From Macrostomum hystrix (lineage: Eukaryota; Platyhelminthes; Macrostomidae): a stretch of 64,000 bases of DNA. The notes beneath the pieces were generated by a model that worked only from the letters and a program-made list of their open reading frames with translations, was not told where the DNA came from and did not search any database. Below, piece by piece: positions 25,363-37,789 of the stretch. The translations under genes were made by a program, and so were the position numbers. The DNA lies in the NCBI GenBank assembly GCA_950097015.1, contig CATNEN010000029.1, positions 8,037,501 through 8,101,500 on the forward strand. The letters are read 5' to 3'. Position 1 is the stretch's first letter; every line of letters starts with the position of its first letter.

Positions 25363-25939
25363 TTACAGTCAATGCGGCCCGCTGTCGTCTTTTAGGTTCT
25401 CTCTTTGGCCCGCCAGCTAATAAGTTTGCCGACCCCTGGCCTAGCCTAAAAAGTCAATTTTGGCGTGACTCAAATGAAAAAATGCGTTATTCGACTTACC
25501 TTTTCTATACTACTTTAGCTGACCAACAGCAAGTAGTATATCCAGGTGTGAATAAAACTAGACGGTGTTTGGTTTTTCTTCTCTTGTTTATTAATAAATT
25601 TTTATAATCAATGCTTTTCTGGATACCGTCGAGCTTATTTTGTCGTGCAACTTTAAGATGCAATCTTTGTTTACAAGTCGCTCTTGCTTGCCTGTCAGAA
25701 TTAGCGCTTAATTTTATTGCTTCTTCTATCCGTTAATTAATGGCTTTTTTAAATACGACTTTAATGAGCTTTAAGATTTTTTAAACCGAGCTTCTTCGCA
25801 AAGATACAAGTTTTTCTGTTTTAACTATTTGTGTAACCAAAGAGCTTTGTCTCAGACCTAAATTGTGGCACTTTCATCTTGGTGCAAATTCACTGGGGTT
25901 TAGTGTGATTAATAACTCCGATATCTCAGGAAAATTTGG

Positions 25940-26045
25940 AGTAAGCGACGGATCTGTTAGCGCGCCTAGGTCCAAGGGTTGAATCCGCGGCGAGGCCACA
26001 ATAATTTCACCAGGTCGTTTCTTCGCTCCTTTCCTTGCTTTCACA
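25940..26045 (+). mobile_element. tRNA-headed SINE, family 2, diverged
   Basis: It shares CCGCGGCGAGGCCACA and the preceding B-box-like GGGTTGAATCC with the other family 2 copies; the head is diverged. Confidence 0.5.
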
Positions 26046-27215
26046 GGCCCCTACAAAAAATAATAAAATAATTTAGTTTTGACTAGCGAATTCAGAATCA
26101 ACATTTAAATGCCAGTTTTCACCAAGTTAATCGGCTCCTACTTCAAGTCCTTAAGTATTTACATCAAAACTGCAATTTAGAAAAACTTTTTTAACCATGA
26201 TTCAACATTTTTAAGATGAACTAAATCATCTTTTGACAGTTACCGCTTGTTAATTGCTTCTTTCCTTGCCGTTTTTTCCTATTATCTTTTTTTGGTATCG
26301 TCGTAAGCTTTGACAATGCCGCCTAATTTTTTGCGATGTACTACTATACTAAGTAGTACCGGCAGTTAGTTTTACACCAGCTTTGTTCTCCGCCAGCATA
26401 AATGCATGCACTTTTGTCTTCTCTCTAGTGCAAGCCTTGCCTCGAGCCATAACATACTGAGCCAAATGGCCATAACAAATATCATGAGTCGAATCTTTAT
26501 ATATTCCTTTTATAATACTGCAAGTAATACTCGATACTCATTTCTTCTTTTGCATGCTTTTTATACAAACAACGTAGCATTAACGTCTCCATGTTGTTTT
26601 TGTCATAAGCAATGTACTACAATGCATATATAATATTGCATTATTAATATTATTATACTATAAAATAGAAAACATGATGATGTAAATTGGATTTTTTGTG
26701 CCAGATAATGTGGTCGAAATCAATCATATATCCTGTCTAGTCTTAAATTCTTTGTGTAGAAGTTTATCGTATTGTAAAAGTCTGCATCTATCGCAATAAA
26801 TTGTTTTTCACAAAACCGTTAAGCAAGTCGTTAATATATTTTCCATGAAAATAGTTACACATCTCTGACAAAGATAGAGATTTCCGAGATAGAGATTGGT
26901 ACAACCTATGTCGAAAAAGTCAGGGCGCATGATTATATTGACCCATTAAATTCATTCTAGTCGAATCTAATGAATTCGCTCAACCAACTGGCAGTAGGAC
27001 ACGTGACGCATGCTAAACTTGAAATTTATGTCGTTAATTCAGATAATGCAGCACTGATTAGGATAGGAATTTAGTTACAGAGATGCAATAGTTCGTTTTC
27101 TATGATGAATTTCATCATTTAGGATAGCGCACAATTTTTTATGTAAATCAACATTGGATAGGTGTAACTTTAGAAAATAAAATAAGATTGGATGCAGCTA
27201 AACGTAGAGAGAATC

Positions 27216-27238
27216 AGAGCGTGTGTGTGTGTGTGTGT
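27216..27238. repeat. (GT)n microsatellite
   Basis: About ten GT dinucleotides lie 110 bp from the PRPP synthetase stop codon. Confidence 0.9.
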
Positions 27239-27347
27239 TTCCAGAAAATAATAACGCGAAAGCAGATGCTTGACAATTTCTCATAGGATGGTAGTAGAAG
27301 CCTCCAATAGGCCTCCAATTGACATCCTCCAAAAGGATGTCAATAAA

Positions 27348-30300
27348 TCAAAGCGGAACGTGCGAGAACAGGTAGGACACACTCTCGCCATTGTGCGTCC
27401 GCCTGATCGCCTCGCCCAGCATCATGCTGACGTCGATGCACTGAATCTTGGAACAATTGCGCATGTTGTAATCCTGCGGTATCGTATTAGTGACAACCAC
27501 AGCTTCGAAGTTACTGCGATTAATCCGATCGATGGCCGCGCCGCTGAGGATGCCGTGCACGCAGATTGCGTAGACTCGAGCGGCTCCGGCCTCTTGAAGC
27601 TTCTCAGCGGCGTGACAGATTGTGCCGCAGGTGTCGGCCATGTCGTCAACTAGGATGGCCGCTTTGCCTTTTACATCGCCAACTAGGACCATGCGGTCAA
27701 CTTCGTTGGCCTTTTTGCGCTCCTTGTGGATCAGGGCGAACTCAACATTGAGCCGATCCGCTATGGAGGTGACTCGCTTGGCACCGCCGGCATCCGGGCT
27801 AACAATGACCGAGTCCTGCCAGCCGGCAACATTCTCCATGATCCACTTGATCACAGCCGGCTCGGCGTAGAGATTGTCAACTGGGATGTCGAAGAAGCCC
27901 TGCAGAGTGCGAAGATAGTAAGGATACATTAGTCTAGCGCATTAGTCTAAAGTATAGCCATATACTCGTATTTCTAACTGCCCCTTATCCGCCCGCGTTT
28001 AGCCCAAACCTAGCAGAAAACGGAGAGGTCTAAAATTTGAAATCAGCCCAGGATATTTCTGTCCTTAAGCAACATTCGAATTCGAATTTGTGTAGTGGCC
28101 ATCGAGTCCATGGACTGAACATATATACACAGTCTTTGTATGCGACCAAATGACCCCTGGCAGTACATCTGGCGCAACTAGGTAGGTTTTTTATAATTCT
28201 ATCTACCTATATTTTATACGAGGTTTACTGCGTGAAAAGAAATAAATTTACGCCCATTAACAGAAGAAAGACCAGGCTATTCCCCCCTGGGAATATTTCA
28301 AATATCCACTGCCTACTTAATAGTAGAACAATACGCTATATAAATGAACTGCTAATAGTAATCATTTATGATAGCTCCCAAACTGAATGACCGATTTTCG
28401 TCGGTCACCTTTTGGATCAAGATTTTCGTATAAACATCTATGGCGATTCCATATTGGTTCAAAATGGATAAAACTATATAAAATACGATTGCTTATTTAA
28501 TCGTTAAAAATTGTACTATTCTGAGCCGGGAATGTGTTGTCTATGGTAATTTTTGATGAGATTATTTGACAAAACTAGGATATTATATCATATAATCTCC
28601 TCGAAATAAGGAGCATAATAAGGAACATTGAAGTGAACTTTGAATTCTGCTTTTACGTTTTGCCATCACTGACTCACTAGCTGCTTCGTGACTGTATCTT
28701 CGTGAGAAATTTATTTTTTTGTCTATGGTCGGAATCAAATGGTCTAAACCTATGTCTATCAATCAGATGGGATGCCCACGAAAAATAAGCAATCGAATTT
28801 CATATATGATAAACGCCGTTTAATTCATCATAGTCTATGGTTAGAATATCCTCGGCTGCAATCAATGGTCCTCGGCTCGCTACGCTTGCCTCGAGACCAT
28901 TAAACGCAGCCTCGGACATTCTAGCCACAGAATGTGAATTAAACGGCGTTTATTATTTACTTAATCAATAATATAGTCAGTTAATAAATATATAGTCAAC
29001 GATTAGCCGACATGGTTAATGATGAAACTCCATGAGCAGAAAATTTATGCCTATATTGGTGGTTTTTGCCACCAGACCCCACGACGAGAATCGTTGAATA
29101 TCTCGATTATCGACTATGACGATGTTTTGTGATTCTGGAAGTTGTTTCATCGGATAGAGCGAAAAATTCTAGCCGTGTTTTAGAATTTCATGGCGATTGG
29201 TTGAATAGAAAAATGTGGGAATTTGAAAAACCCCTGTGCTCTTTCTACTGTTACAAGGCGAAGGCACAACTCAGACATTATGTCACTTGCTACAAGATTA
29301 ATCTAGTCTCCTAAATATCACACAATGCAATGCTAGCGATCTATTCGTAATTCAAAGAAGGATTCGAAACTTTCCTGAATCTGCGAGGCGTGCAAGTCCA
29401 TTGTGATGATGTGATCGGCGCCAGCCACGCTGAGCATATTCGCCACCAGCTTAGCCGAGATTGGGGCCCGCGATTTGTCCTTCTTATCCTGTCTGGCATA
29501 GGGGAAACAGGGCATCACAGCGGTGACGCGAGCAGCGGAAGCAGTCTTGCAGGCGCTGATCATGATTAGTAACTCCATGAGCATGTCATTGACTTCACCA
29601 GAGCCAGTCTGTATGATGTAAACATCCTCGCCACGGACTGATTCGCCGATTTCAACACTGCATTTTATATTAAACAGGAAAAGTTCACTGCTTTCTACTT
29701 GAATGAAAGAACAATTTTTTTAAAACAAATACATTGATTTTTTGAAGAATAAAGAGAGGTTAATGAGAAGGGTAAGAAAATTTACAGAAGAAGCTTATGA
29801 AAATGTGAAGAAAAAACACAGTTCAGGGCAAAATAAATTAAAATTCTTTAAAAAGAAATTCTTAGTCATATCAAGATTTTAGATTGAAAATATATCAAAT
29901 GTACTTGAAGTAGCAATCAAGATTTTATGAACAATTCTAGTCATTAGTATACTCCCCTATGGGAAAAGGTTGACAATCCCCAGATGACATCTGGAGCACT
30001 TTTGGGACTCTTCTAAAGCACAGCCCCACAGTGTGCAAGCAGCTAAAGGAGCTAAAGTGCTCCTTTCTTAATCTTTCTCAATTCTAAAGTACATGTCTGC
30101 ATCTGCAGGTTTTCAACATAAATTTCAATAGAGCTATACTATAATGTACAACTTTTGGAACATAGATAATAAGCAAGATTTATTATTATATATTAACAAT
30201 AACTCACAGACATTTTTAGGCAACAGGCAACATTTGCATGCTTTATGGCCCAAATTTTTAGGCAGAGCTTATTCCCACAGTCCCATGCCGATAATTTCAA

Positions 30301-32116
30301 TTTTATCCACACGGATCCATGCCGATAATTTTCTGCTTATCAACACGTCAGCTTGTATGAATAGGTCTACAACTCTTTATATATGCCATGCCGTTAATTT
30401 CAATTTTATCCACACGGAGCCGTGCCGATAATTTTCTGCTTATCCAGTACACATCAGCTTGTATGAATAGGTCTAAAGCTCTTTATATAAATAAGCTGTG
30501 CCGTTAATTTCAATTTTATCCACACGGTTCTGTTCTTTGAAACGAGGTCCTTTCAGGTTTGAATGTTTTGTTAAACCCTCGAGCCAATAGATTGACAAAG
30601 TTGCCAGTGTGTTTGATGGTACCTGGACACTTCGTCATCTTACAACTTTGTCATCCAGATGATGATCTGTCCAATATCTCAGAGGGTGGATGACAAAGAG
30701 ACTTAGACTTGTGGACACTTTGTCATCTATAAAACAAAATTTTTCAAAGTTAACACAGAACTACCCCTCCCCACATTGTGTTGGCACCTATCTTTCAACT
30801 CTTATAATGAAATCAGTTTTGTCACCTCTTTTTGACAATTTAGAGTGTGAAGTGTGTTCACACCTCTGCCCCACCACCCCACCCTCACTTTATTGATGAC
30901 GAACTTGATTACTTGTTATTAGTAGATGACGAACTGACCGAACTTTAAAGCATGCCAATTGGCTAGATGACAAAGTGTCCTACCTTCCAAGTGGATGATG
31001 AAGCTGTAAGATGACGAAGTTGTAAGATGACGAAGTGTCTAGGATCCGTTACGACAGTGTTCTACATTTTGACCTACACATTCATTAACTGACATTAATG
31101 TCATCCTTTTTAATTATTTTAATAACAACTTACCAAATATTTTGTCATTGTTACGTGTTTTAATTCGAATTATATTGACTTAAAAAGTAAAAAGTCTATC
31201 AAAGAAAATCATACAAGTCAACCAGTAGAATTCTAGTCAGCACAAAACTCGTCACACATATTATACATCATTGTTATTCTTTTACACTATGCATTGATAG
31301 TGTACACTATACACTATACTCTGAAGCAAAAGCCTTATGCTCAGAGAAGAATAGGTAGGGACTTTAAAGTAGAACTATTCATACAAGCTGCTGTGTGGAT
31401 AAGCAGAAAATTATCGGCACAGATCCGTGTGGATAAAATTGAAATTATCGGCATGGGACTGTGGGAATAAGCGCTTCCAATTTTTTACTACATTTTTACT
31501 AATCTTTGAATTTGAAGGTATTTGTTGCAATCATAATATTTAAGTCACATAATTAATTAATACTAATATTTTCATGTAGGCAGTTATTATTTAATATTGG
31601 CTACATACCTACATTTAGGAGCATAGCTACAAAAGTATAGAAAAAGTAAAAGCTAGAAAAAGAAATTTGTAGCCAATTGTAGATTTTTTAATACAAACTG
31701 TTGATGCATAGGCCAGATAGTCTAGTTTGAGTAAGACTAGATTTTGATAGATTCATAGGCCTAGCCTAGGCCTATAGAACAAACACTAGTCAACAAACAC
31801 TGTGTGGCATCTAAGTCTGGATAAATCAATTAGCTTCTTCAAATGCACATTTGCGCTAGGCCTAGTGCTTAGTCGCATGGCCAGACTGACCTAGGCTCTT
31901 GAGCATGATGAGACACGGTTGTAGGGTCTACTCTGCTTAAGGTATAGATAAGAACTATGCCAAATCGTTTTTAAACATTTTATTGTGTACTTACCATGTT
32001 TCCTGGTTGCTAAATTTTTTCGTGACCACTTTACCAAGCTCGTGGCCTAACCGCTCACATATTTTTGTAGCCAAGTCCTGGTTCGAGTTGCCAGAAAAAA
32101 TCTTGATGTTTGGCAT
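27348..32116 (-). CDS. PRPS: Ribose-phosphate pyrophosphokinase (PRPP synthetase)
   Basis: Three exons, 31995-32116, 29375-29657 and 27348-27899, sum to 957 nt and give 318 residues, the length of human PRPS1. The enzyme makes phosphoribosyl pyrophosphate from ribose 5-phosphate and ATP in the cytosol, feeding purine, pyrimidine and NAD synthesis. Visible hallmarks are MPNIKIFSG at the start, the FSNQET segment, the ATP-contacting loop [18 protein letters not shown], the metal-binding [14 protein letters not shown] signature split by intron 2, the PRPP-binding [11 protein letters not shown] and the C-terminus [16 protein letters not shown]. Intron 1 has a normal GTAAGT donor. Intron 2 can only join in frame if its donor is CAG/GAAAGT, so it looks like a GA-AG intron or a T-to-A sequencing error. 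Intron 1 contains a nested inverted-repeat element; intron 2 contains a MITE. Confidence 0.96.
28105..28182 (+). mobile_element. Family 1 SINE, tail fragment
   Basis: GTCCATGGACTGAAC is followed by CAGTACATCTGGCGCAACTA, a diverged match to the distal part of the SINE at 10816-11058. The head is absent. Confidence 0.6.
28254..28440 (+). repeat. Dispersed repeat, unexpanded copy
   Basis: It matches both flanks of the 2421-2706 minisatellite: ATTAACAG then AGAAAGACCA on the left, and ATAGCTCCCAAAC then GATTTTCGT then ATCAAGATTTTC on the right. Only one unit (AGACCAGGCTATTCCCCCC) lies between. Confidence 0.7.
28809..28953. mobile_element. Palindromic MITE, 145 bp
   Basis: Perfect 19-bp inverted ends (ATAAACGCCGTTTAATTCA at 28809 and its complement at 28935) enclose a second pair of arms (TAGAATATCCTCGGCTGC against GCAGCCTCGGACATTCTA). 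Almost the whole element folds back around a loop near CTCGCTACGCTTG. It has no coding capacity and lies in PRPS intron 2. Confidence 0.75.
30266..31472. mobile_element. Nested inverted-repeat element
   Basis: Outer arms of about 100 bp (30266-30370 and 31371-31472) are near-perfect reverse complements beginning CTTATTCCCACAGTCCCATG. The left arm motif is repeated in tandem at about 30388-30470 and 30505-30530. Inside lies a second inverted pair, 30618-30657 and about 31009-31047 (core GACACTTCGTCATCTTACAA). There is no open frame of note, so this is a non-autonomous or foldback element, or one inserted in another. It lies in PRPS intron 1. Confidence 0.75.
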
Positions 32117-33799
32117 CTTAGTTATCTTATAATTCTTATACTTTAAGGTTAGAGTTTAAGTAACTGAAAACCAAAACAGCCTATATGAAACAGTTCAATT
32201 TTCTAACAAAGATATCTAAAAATAAGAATAAAATAGTCTGGGTATACACTACGATAACCGAACATAAAGTCTTCCAAGTTCCTTACGTTGACTACACGCT
32301 AATTTCCCTTACGCATAGAAATTTTATAGTGCGTGAAAGAAAGCCGATTTGAATAATAATTTGTCATATAATCAAATATTTCAATACATTAGAACTTAAT
32401 AAATAGAAGTTAAAGAGTTGAGAGAGTTGAAGCTGTCTTCTTTTCAGAAATATTTTGCGCCCTGCATCATTTTTGCACTTTCGAATGGGCGCAAATTGTT
32501 TATTTTTAACACCGGAAAAATCTAAAAGTCGAAAGAGAATCTAGGTCCATCGGCCTAATCCTGCATTGAAACTATTTCGCAGGATTTCATGTGTCTGCAC
32601 TCATTGTTTAGAGTGATTAAACTGACTCAAAACAGCGAACTATCTTTTCGCAGTTAATCTAACAAAAATTCGAAAGTTACGCGACGCGATCGACGACCAG
32701 AGCAGGATGGTCAAATATCCGATATATACAGAATATTAAATTTGCCTTATTGTCTTAAAAGATGAGATTTATATAGTAGTTTTAGGAAAATGAAATGGCC
32801 CAGGATTCCCTTTTAAGCCAAGTGCACTAGAGCTCAGCCGCATGTAAGCCGCATGCCAGCCGCATATGGTCTGAGTTGGCATGCGGACTTCATTTTTTTT
32901 CATACATGTCCGGCTTGATTGGAAATGTGTGGCCCAGAGAAATTTTGATAAGTTTAATATAATTTGATAGGTTTTATTGCTGGCCCAAGCTGCTTTCAAA
33001 ATCGATGCGGCTGAGGTGCGGCTAGCTTTTGGTCAGTGATTAAACTCAAGTCCTGTTTATTGTTTAGTCGTCATAAACTGTGTGCTAGACTTCGATGGGC
33101 GTCCATTTACTTCTGATTTTGCTTGTGTTGCTATAATTGATACAGAATTAATGAGATAAAATGAGATAAAACGAGATCAGATTTACTAAAAAACTGGAGA
33201 AAAAGAAAGAATTTATTATATTGATGCAGCTAGTTGTATAAATTGTTTAAGCTTGAAATTTTTCATGCCTAAGCTGCCAAACGCTATCTTGCAAAATCTT
33301 AACAAATGAGAGCGTTTTCCGCCCATACATGTCCCGCAACCATCGATATGATATATTTATGAGCTGACGGCCATAACGGAACACAACGGCAGCAATTTGG
33401 TCAGCAAAGAAACCGACTGATCGAGGCCTTCAAAACCTCTCAGGCGTTCTGCAGGGGCGAAACCAGGGCGCACAGGGAGAACGACGCAAAAAATTACAGG
33501 CTTTCGCGCTTATCCAAAGCTTCTGTGGCAGGCTTTTAAGGAACGGCTATAGAATAATGCAGTTAGCAAACTTTTACCTTTTTCCGTTTCAAATAGCGAA
33601 CACGACCCTCGAAGGCCTCTAATACAGCAGAACTCGACACCCCGACCGTTAAAGACCCCAGAACTCGACCCTCAAAGACCCCACAAACGGCCAAAACCAT
33701 ATCTCTAAAGAAATCAGAACTTGACCCTCGAAAATTTAATCACAAATGTGGAGTCATTGAGAAGCAGGCCTTTGATAACAATAGTAATGAAAATAAGAA

Positions 33800-33845
33800 A
33801 GCTAATAATAATAATAATAATAATAATAAAAATAATAATAATGCA
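33800..33845. repeat. (TAA)n microsatellite
   Basis: About 14 TAA units, one interrupted, lie near a family 2 SINE. Confidence 0.9.
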
Positions 33846-34004
33846 CACAGGGGGGCTATGGGCATCGGAAAATCATTTAGTGACACTATAGATCCGCAGC
33901 CAGCGAGAGGACGCAACAATGTCCATTCCAGTGACTTCTTAGCACACATATACACGCACAAAGATACTGTAAGTGTGTACATCTGCTCCTCTGACTTTCT
34001 TAAT

Positions 34005-34137
34005 GGCTTAAATTGTACGACAAACCCCACAACGCCTTCTCTCTGCGGCTGCGCCCTCGAAGGAATGTGCGTGGCCTCGCCGCGGAATCGAGCTCAGGGA
34101 TCTTGGTGCGAGAGGCAAACACGTTTGACCGCTATAA
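34005..34137 (-). mobile_element. tRNA-headed SINE, family 2
   Basis: It is in the same orientation and order as the copy at 5145-5305: GCCTTCTCTCTGCGG, GGCCTCGCCGCGGAATCGAG, CTTGGTGCGAGAGGC, CGTTTGACCGCT (plus-strand reading). Confidence 0.7.
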
Positions 34138-34374
34138 TATAAATATAACATTTTCATTTTTAATTATAACAACATAAGTTATTCGAGATTTCAAGTAGCA
34201 AAAACCCGTCTGAACATAGGGGCAGTGTTATTCGTAATTTGTTGATAGTTAAACATAATCGTATAGCTCGTAGCACGAAAGAGTATAAGAAAGGAATAAA
34301 AAAGATTTTTTTGCGTAGAAGAATAATTTAGTAGCGAGGTTCTCGCAAAATAAAACTCCCCATTCTCATGCAGT

Positions 34375-37362
34375 TCAGCCAACTCGTACAGGCTGGTTCG
34401 TTGAGATTATAGTCTCATGTGGTTTCCCTGCGTCACTAAGCTTGACTTCCATCTCCAGAACCGTCTGTCGCGGTGGGACGGCATCAGCATCGGCTCGGTA
34501 AACTAGAGCCGCTAGAAGCAGAAAGCCGGCCTCCAAAACCTTCAAGCTGAAGGCAAACAATAGCACTAGAAGCCAGAAAGCGTGTCCATTGTAATGACCG
34601 CAGGCGCCGCTGTCGCTGCATTGCTCGCCAGCTGCGGGAGTCCAGAGGTCGCATGTGATGTCAATGAGGCGGCCAAGCGCCAGGGGTCCGGGAACGCTGC
34701 CCAGGGCGCGCAGGATCACCCACTGTACTCCCAAGCCGAAATCCTTCAGCGTTGGCGGCAGCACTCGCATAGTGCAGTGCAGCGTGGGCACGGACAGGAA
34801 GAAGACTGCAAATAGGAAGAGGCCAACAAGAAGCAGAAAGGCTGGCAGTCCGTGACAGTCGACATTCTGACAGGCGCCAGTGGCTGAATAGTTGCCTAAC
34901 GTAGCTATGCATGAGCAGTTCGTGTATCGCCTGCTCACACCCGAGCTGGATGCTTCCGTATTGCCGTTGCCATGGCAACCGGCATAGCAGGCCGAGTAGT
35001 AGGTAACGCCATCAGAGCCGCAAACCGGCTCGAATGCTGAGCGTTGACAACCGCAGTTGGCGTTGCAGTCGGAATTGAGGCCTCCGAGAGCCGGCAAGAT
35101 CTCCAGACTGGAGTTGGGCACCGAAATAGACAAAAATAGGAGGAAAAAATTCACCAACCAAAACGGGATAATTTGCCATTCTAGTTTCGATTATGATAGG
35201 ATATGGTACAAACTGGTAGGATAATTATCTTGGGGAATTTCCCATCCCATTAGGGATAAATTAGCTAAAAGGTGGGATAATTAATCGGCTTTGGGAAATT
35301 CGGCATCTCTTTGGGGAAAAGTTTGTAGGATAATATATTAGCTAACTATGAGCAGTTTGGTTAGTGTTTGCTCACTATGATCTCAAGATTAACTCAATGC
35401 ATGCCACCAACGCAGTCGAGATAAAGAGCTTGTGGATGTTCACACCTGTGATAGCGAGCACTAACTCCGGCGAAAGGCAATTCAACGCCGCTGCATTTGA
35501 TCAGGAAGCCGCAGGCCAGGGCGACCCCGACGCCAGAAGCTGCGGCGCTCAGCCACAGCAGACGCCGCACTCCCAGCCGATCCGCCTGCCAGCGAGTCAG
35601 CGCGCCGCCAGCTAGAAGGCCCAGAGCAGCGCAGGGCACCGTCACCAGGCCGATGGATATTGTGGCCGCCCCGGCTGTCATGCCAAACAGAGTCTGCAGA
35701 ACCTTCGGCCCGAAGGTTGACATCCCAGTGATGAGGAGGCTGTCCGCGGAGCCGCTCAGTGACAGGCAGAGGAACGTCGGGTTGGTCAGGATAGCGGCGA
35801 GAGCCGAGGCGAAGCCAGATGTTCCAACTGTTGCTGAGGTAGGTGGACTCACACCTGTCAAGTGATGAGTAAAAGCCAATGCTCGACTTACTGTGTACTA
35901 TACGGAAGAAAAACCAAACCTGCCCCTGATTGAATTGCTAAGGATTATTAATTCTATGCATGCCTTCATTCTTTTACCAAAGTGCGAACTAATACGATCT
36001 CGTCCTCGTCTACGATCTTGTCCTCGGCTACGATCTCGTCTTCGGCTACAATCTCGCCTTCATATTCGGCTACGATCTCGTCCTCATTTACGATCTCGCC
36101 CTCGACAACGATCGCGCGATCGGCCTCGACTACGATCTCGTCCTCCGCTATCGGAAACCATCTCGCCCTTGACGACGTTCTCGCCTTGCCTATACATTCT
36201 CGCCCTGACCCTAGCGCTTCATCTTGCAATCTTGCAATTACCCCTGTCCGTGCCATTCTTCTTACCTTCGACCACTTCCTCGCGTTCGCTCTCGCCGTTG
36301 CTTGCAGCCGCGTCGCCAGTCGCCAGTCTAGCCGGGAAGCCGTACAGTGCCGGCACTGCAGCCAGCGCCAAGCAGCCGGTGAGCAGGAATCCCAGCCACC
36401 AGGCTCCAACCCACTGTCGCACATTGGCTGGCGTCAGGCCACCCGTAGCCACCTGTCCGGGAGACTCGGGCATGTCGAGAAAGACGCCACCCAGCAGGTA
36501 TCCGGCCGCCGGTCCCAGCACACCGGCGGTGTAATAGACGCCGAGGTAGGTGCCGGAGCTGCCGCTGCCGCTGACTGTTGTCAGGCTGTCATCTAGAAAT
36601 GCGACGCCGAGTGTGTACAACGGCGATGCGCCGAAGCCGTGAAGCAGCTGAGACAGCCAGAAGATCCATTTGTAGACGTTCAGTGATGCGACGGCTGCGT
36701 CTGCGGTACAGGCGCTGTTGGTCGAGGCCGTGACAGCGGAGGTGGTGACAGCAGAATCGGCGTCACTTGCAACGCAGAGCTGGGACGCGTTTCCTGCTGA
36801 TCTATTTGGCGTAGAGATTATTTTTGACAATTCAATAAGTGCAACCCACTGTGAGTGCAGCACACCAACCCACAGTGCAGCACACCAACCCACAGTGCAG
36901 CACACCAACCCACAGTGCAGCACACCAACCCACAGTGCAGCACACAAACCTGAACAGATAAGGTCCAGCGGTGAGGCGGGGCAGAGCGAACAGGAAGGAG
37001 CCGAACGACATCAGCAGGCAGCCGGCGGCAATCAGGCGACCGCGCCTTCGACCGGGCCTGCCGCCAAAGTAGGTGACGGGCACCAGGCAGAGCAGGCTGC
37101 CAATGTCGTAGATGGATGCCACCAGGCCGCTCTCCGTCGACGTTAATCCGAAGCGAATCTCCAGGGTGGTGAGCACGCTGTTCACGAAGCCGTTAACCGC
37201 CATGCTCTGCACGAAGCTGCACAGACACAGCCAGGCCAGCAGGCAGGCCGGCCGGGCGAATCTCTGGCAGGCTGCCGGGGCCGATGCACGGCTCCTCCAG
37301 CTCCAGGAGCAGTGGCCGGCGGAGCCAGACAAATCGATTGGTGACACCCTGTTCGATGACAT
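34375..37362 (-). CDS. Organic anion transporter (SLCO/OATP family)
   Basis: Four exons, 36950-37362 (coding part), 36266-36801, 35446-35854 and 34375-35107, join in frame to give 696 residues, the usual OATP length. The family carries out sodium-independent uptake of amphipathic organic anions across the plasma membrane through about 12 helices. Hallmarks are FVQSMAVNGFVNSVLTTLE, STESGLVASIYDIGSLLCL, the OATP signature VRQWVGAWWLGFLL in exon 2, and in the last exon the Kazal-type extracellular loop (CNANCGCQ, FEPVCGSDGVTYYSACYAGC) typical of loop 5. The loop-1 region has an NAS glycosylation site. Acceptor TTTCGCAG/TGG at 37378 shows the exon extends upstream of this ATG. A different frame of the same exon, joined to a candidate exon at 38862-38926, looks more protein-like, so the true N-terminus is uncertain. 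SLCO subtype is not assigned; the first helices most resemble the SLCO4 group. Confidence 0.93.
35985..36190. repeat. Short CT-rich repeat in SLCO intron
   Basis: Degenerate units such as CTCGTCCTCGGCTACGAT, about 18 bp, lie in the intron between SLCO exons 2 and 3. Confidence 0.75.
36848..36948. repeat. 20-bp minisatellite, about 5 copies
   Basis: CCCACAGTGCAGCACACCAA is repeated in a very short SLCO intron (36802-36949) and abuts the splice donor. Confidence 0.9.
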
Positions 37363-37789
37363 CCCCCAGGTGCATCCACTGCGAAAGGTGGATAATAAAT
37401 GACAGCTCGTAACTGCGACTAATATAATTTCTACGACACCTGCCTCTCTTTGTAACAGCAGCAATCGACAATTAATATATTGCGCTTCATAATTATAGAG
37501 GATGTTTCCATGGAAACCAACGAGACATTGTTTAGAATCGTCCCATCACAAAGGAGCTGGAATACGATAGTACTGCAAGTTTAAAGATTAAGTTACAAAG
37601 GAGACTGAAGGTAGCGCAAAACGTGAAAATGTCATAAAGAGCCCAGAATACATTTTCTTTGAAAAAAATTTTATTGGTAACAGTGTTGTGATTTCCACTT
37701 TTAATTCCTAGAAACTGGGATTCATGACGTGAAATTCTCAGATTATGAGATTTCCAACCTAAACTTCTTGTAAACCGAGCTTTCAACCA

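Larger units (their letters stand above)
24739..27347. other. 3' UTR and intergenic DNA
   Basis: The 3' end of the CUB receptor is followed by a CT-rich short repeat (about 25190-25360, TCTCATCTCTCCCGTG), one family 2 SINE and AT-rich unique DNA. No further coding exon is seen. Confidence 0.55.
32117..34374. other. Intergenic between PRPS and SLCO
   Basis: It contains the PRPS promoter region, unique AT-rich DNA, a weak CGACCCTCGAAGACCCC repeat (33600-33730), a (TAA)n run at 33800-33845 and a family 2 SINE. No exon is recognised. Confidence 0.55.

Noticed and set aside
33090-33116. CGTCCATTTACT, matching part of the Crypton direct repeat
   Set aside because: Only 12 bases match and the flanks do not; likely chance.
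34582-34855. Plus-strand open frames within the last SLCO exon
   Set aside because: Antisense shadows of a GC-rich coding exon with clear OATP sequence on the minus strand.
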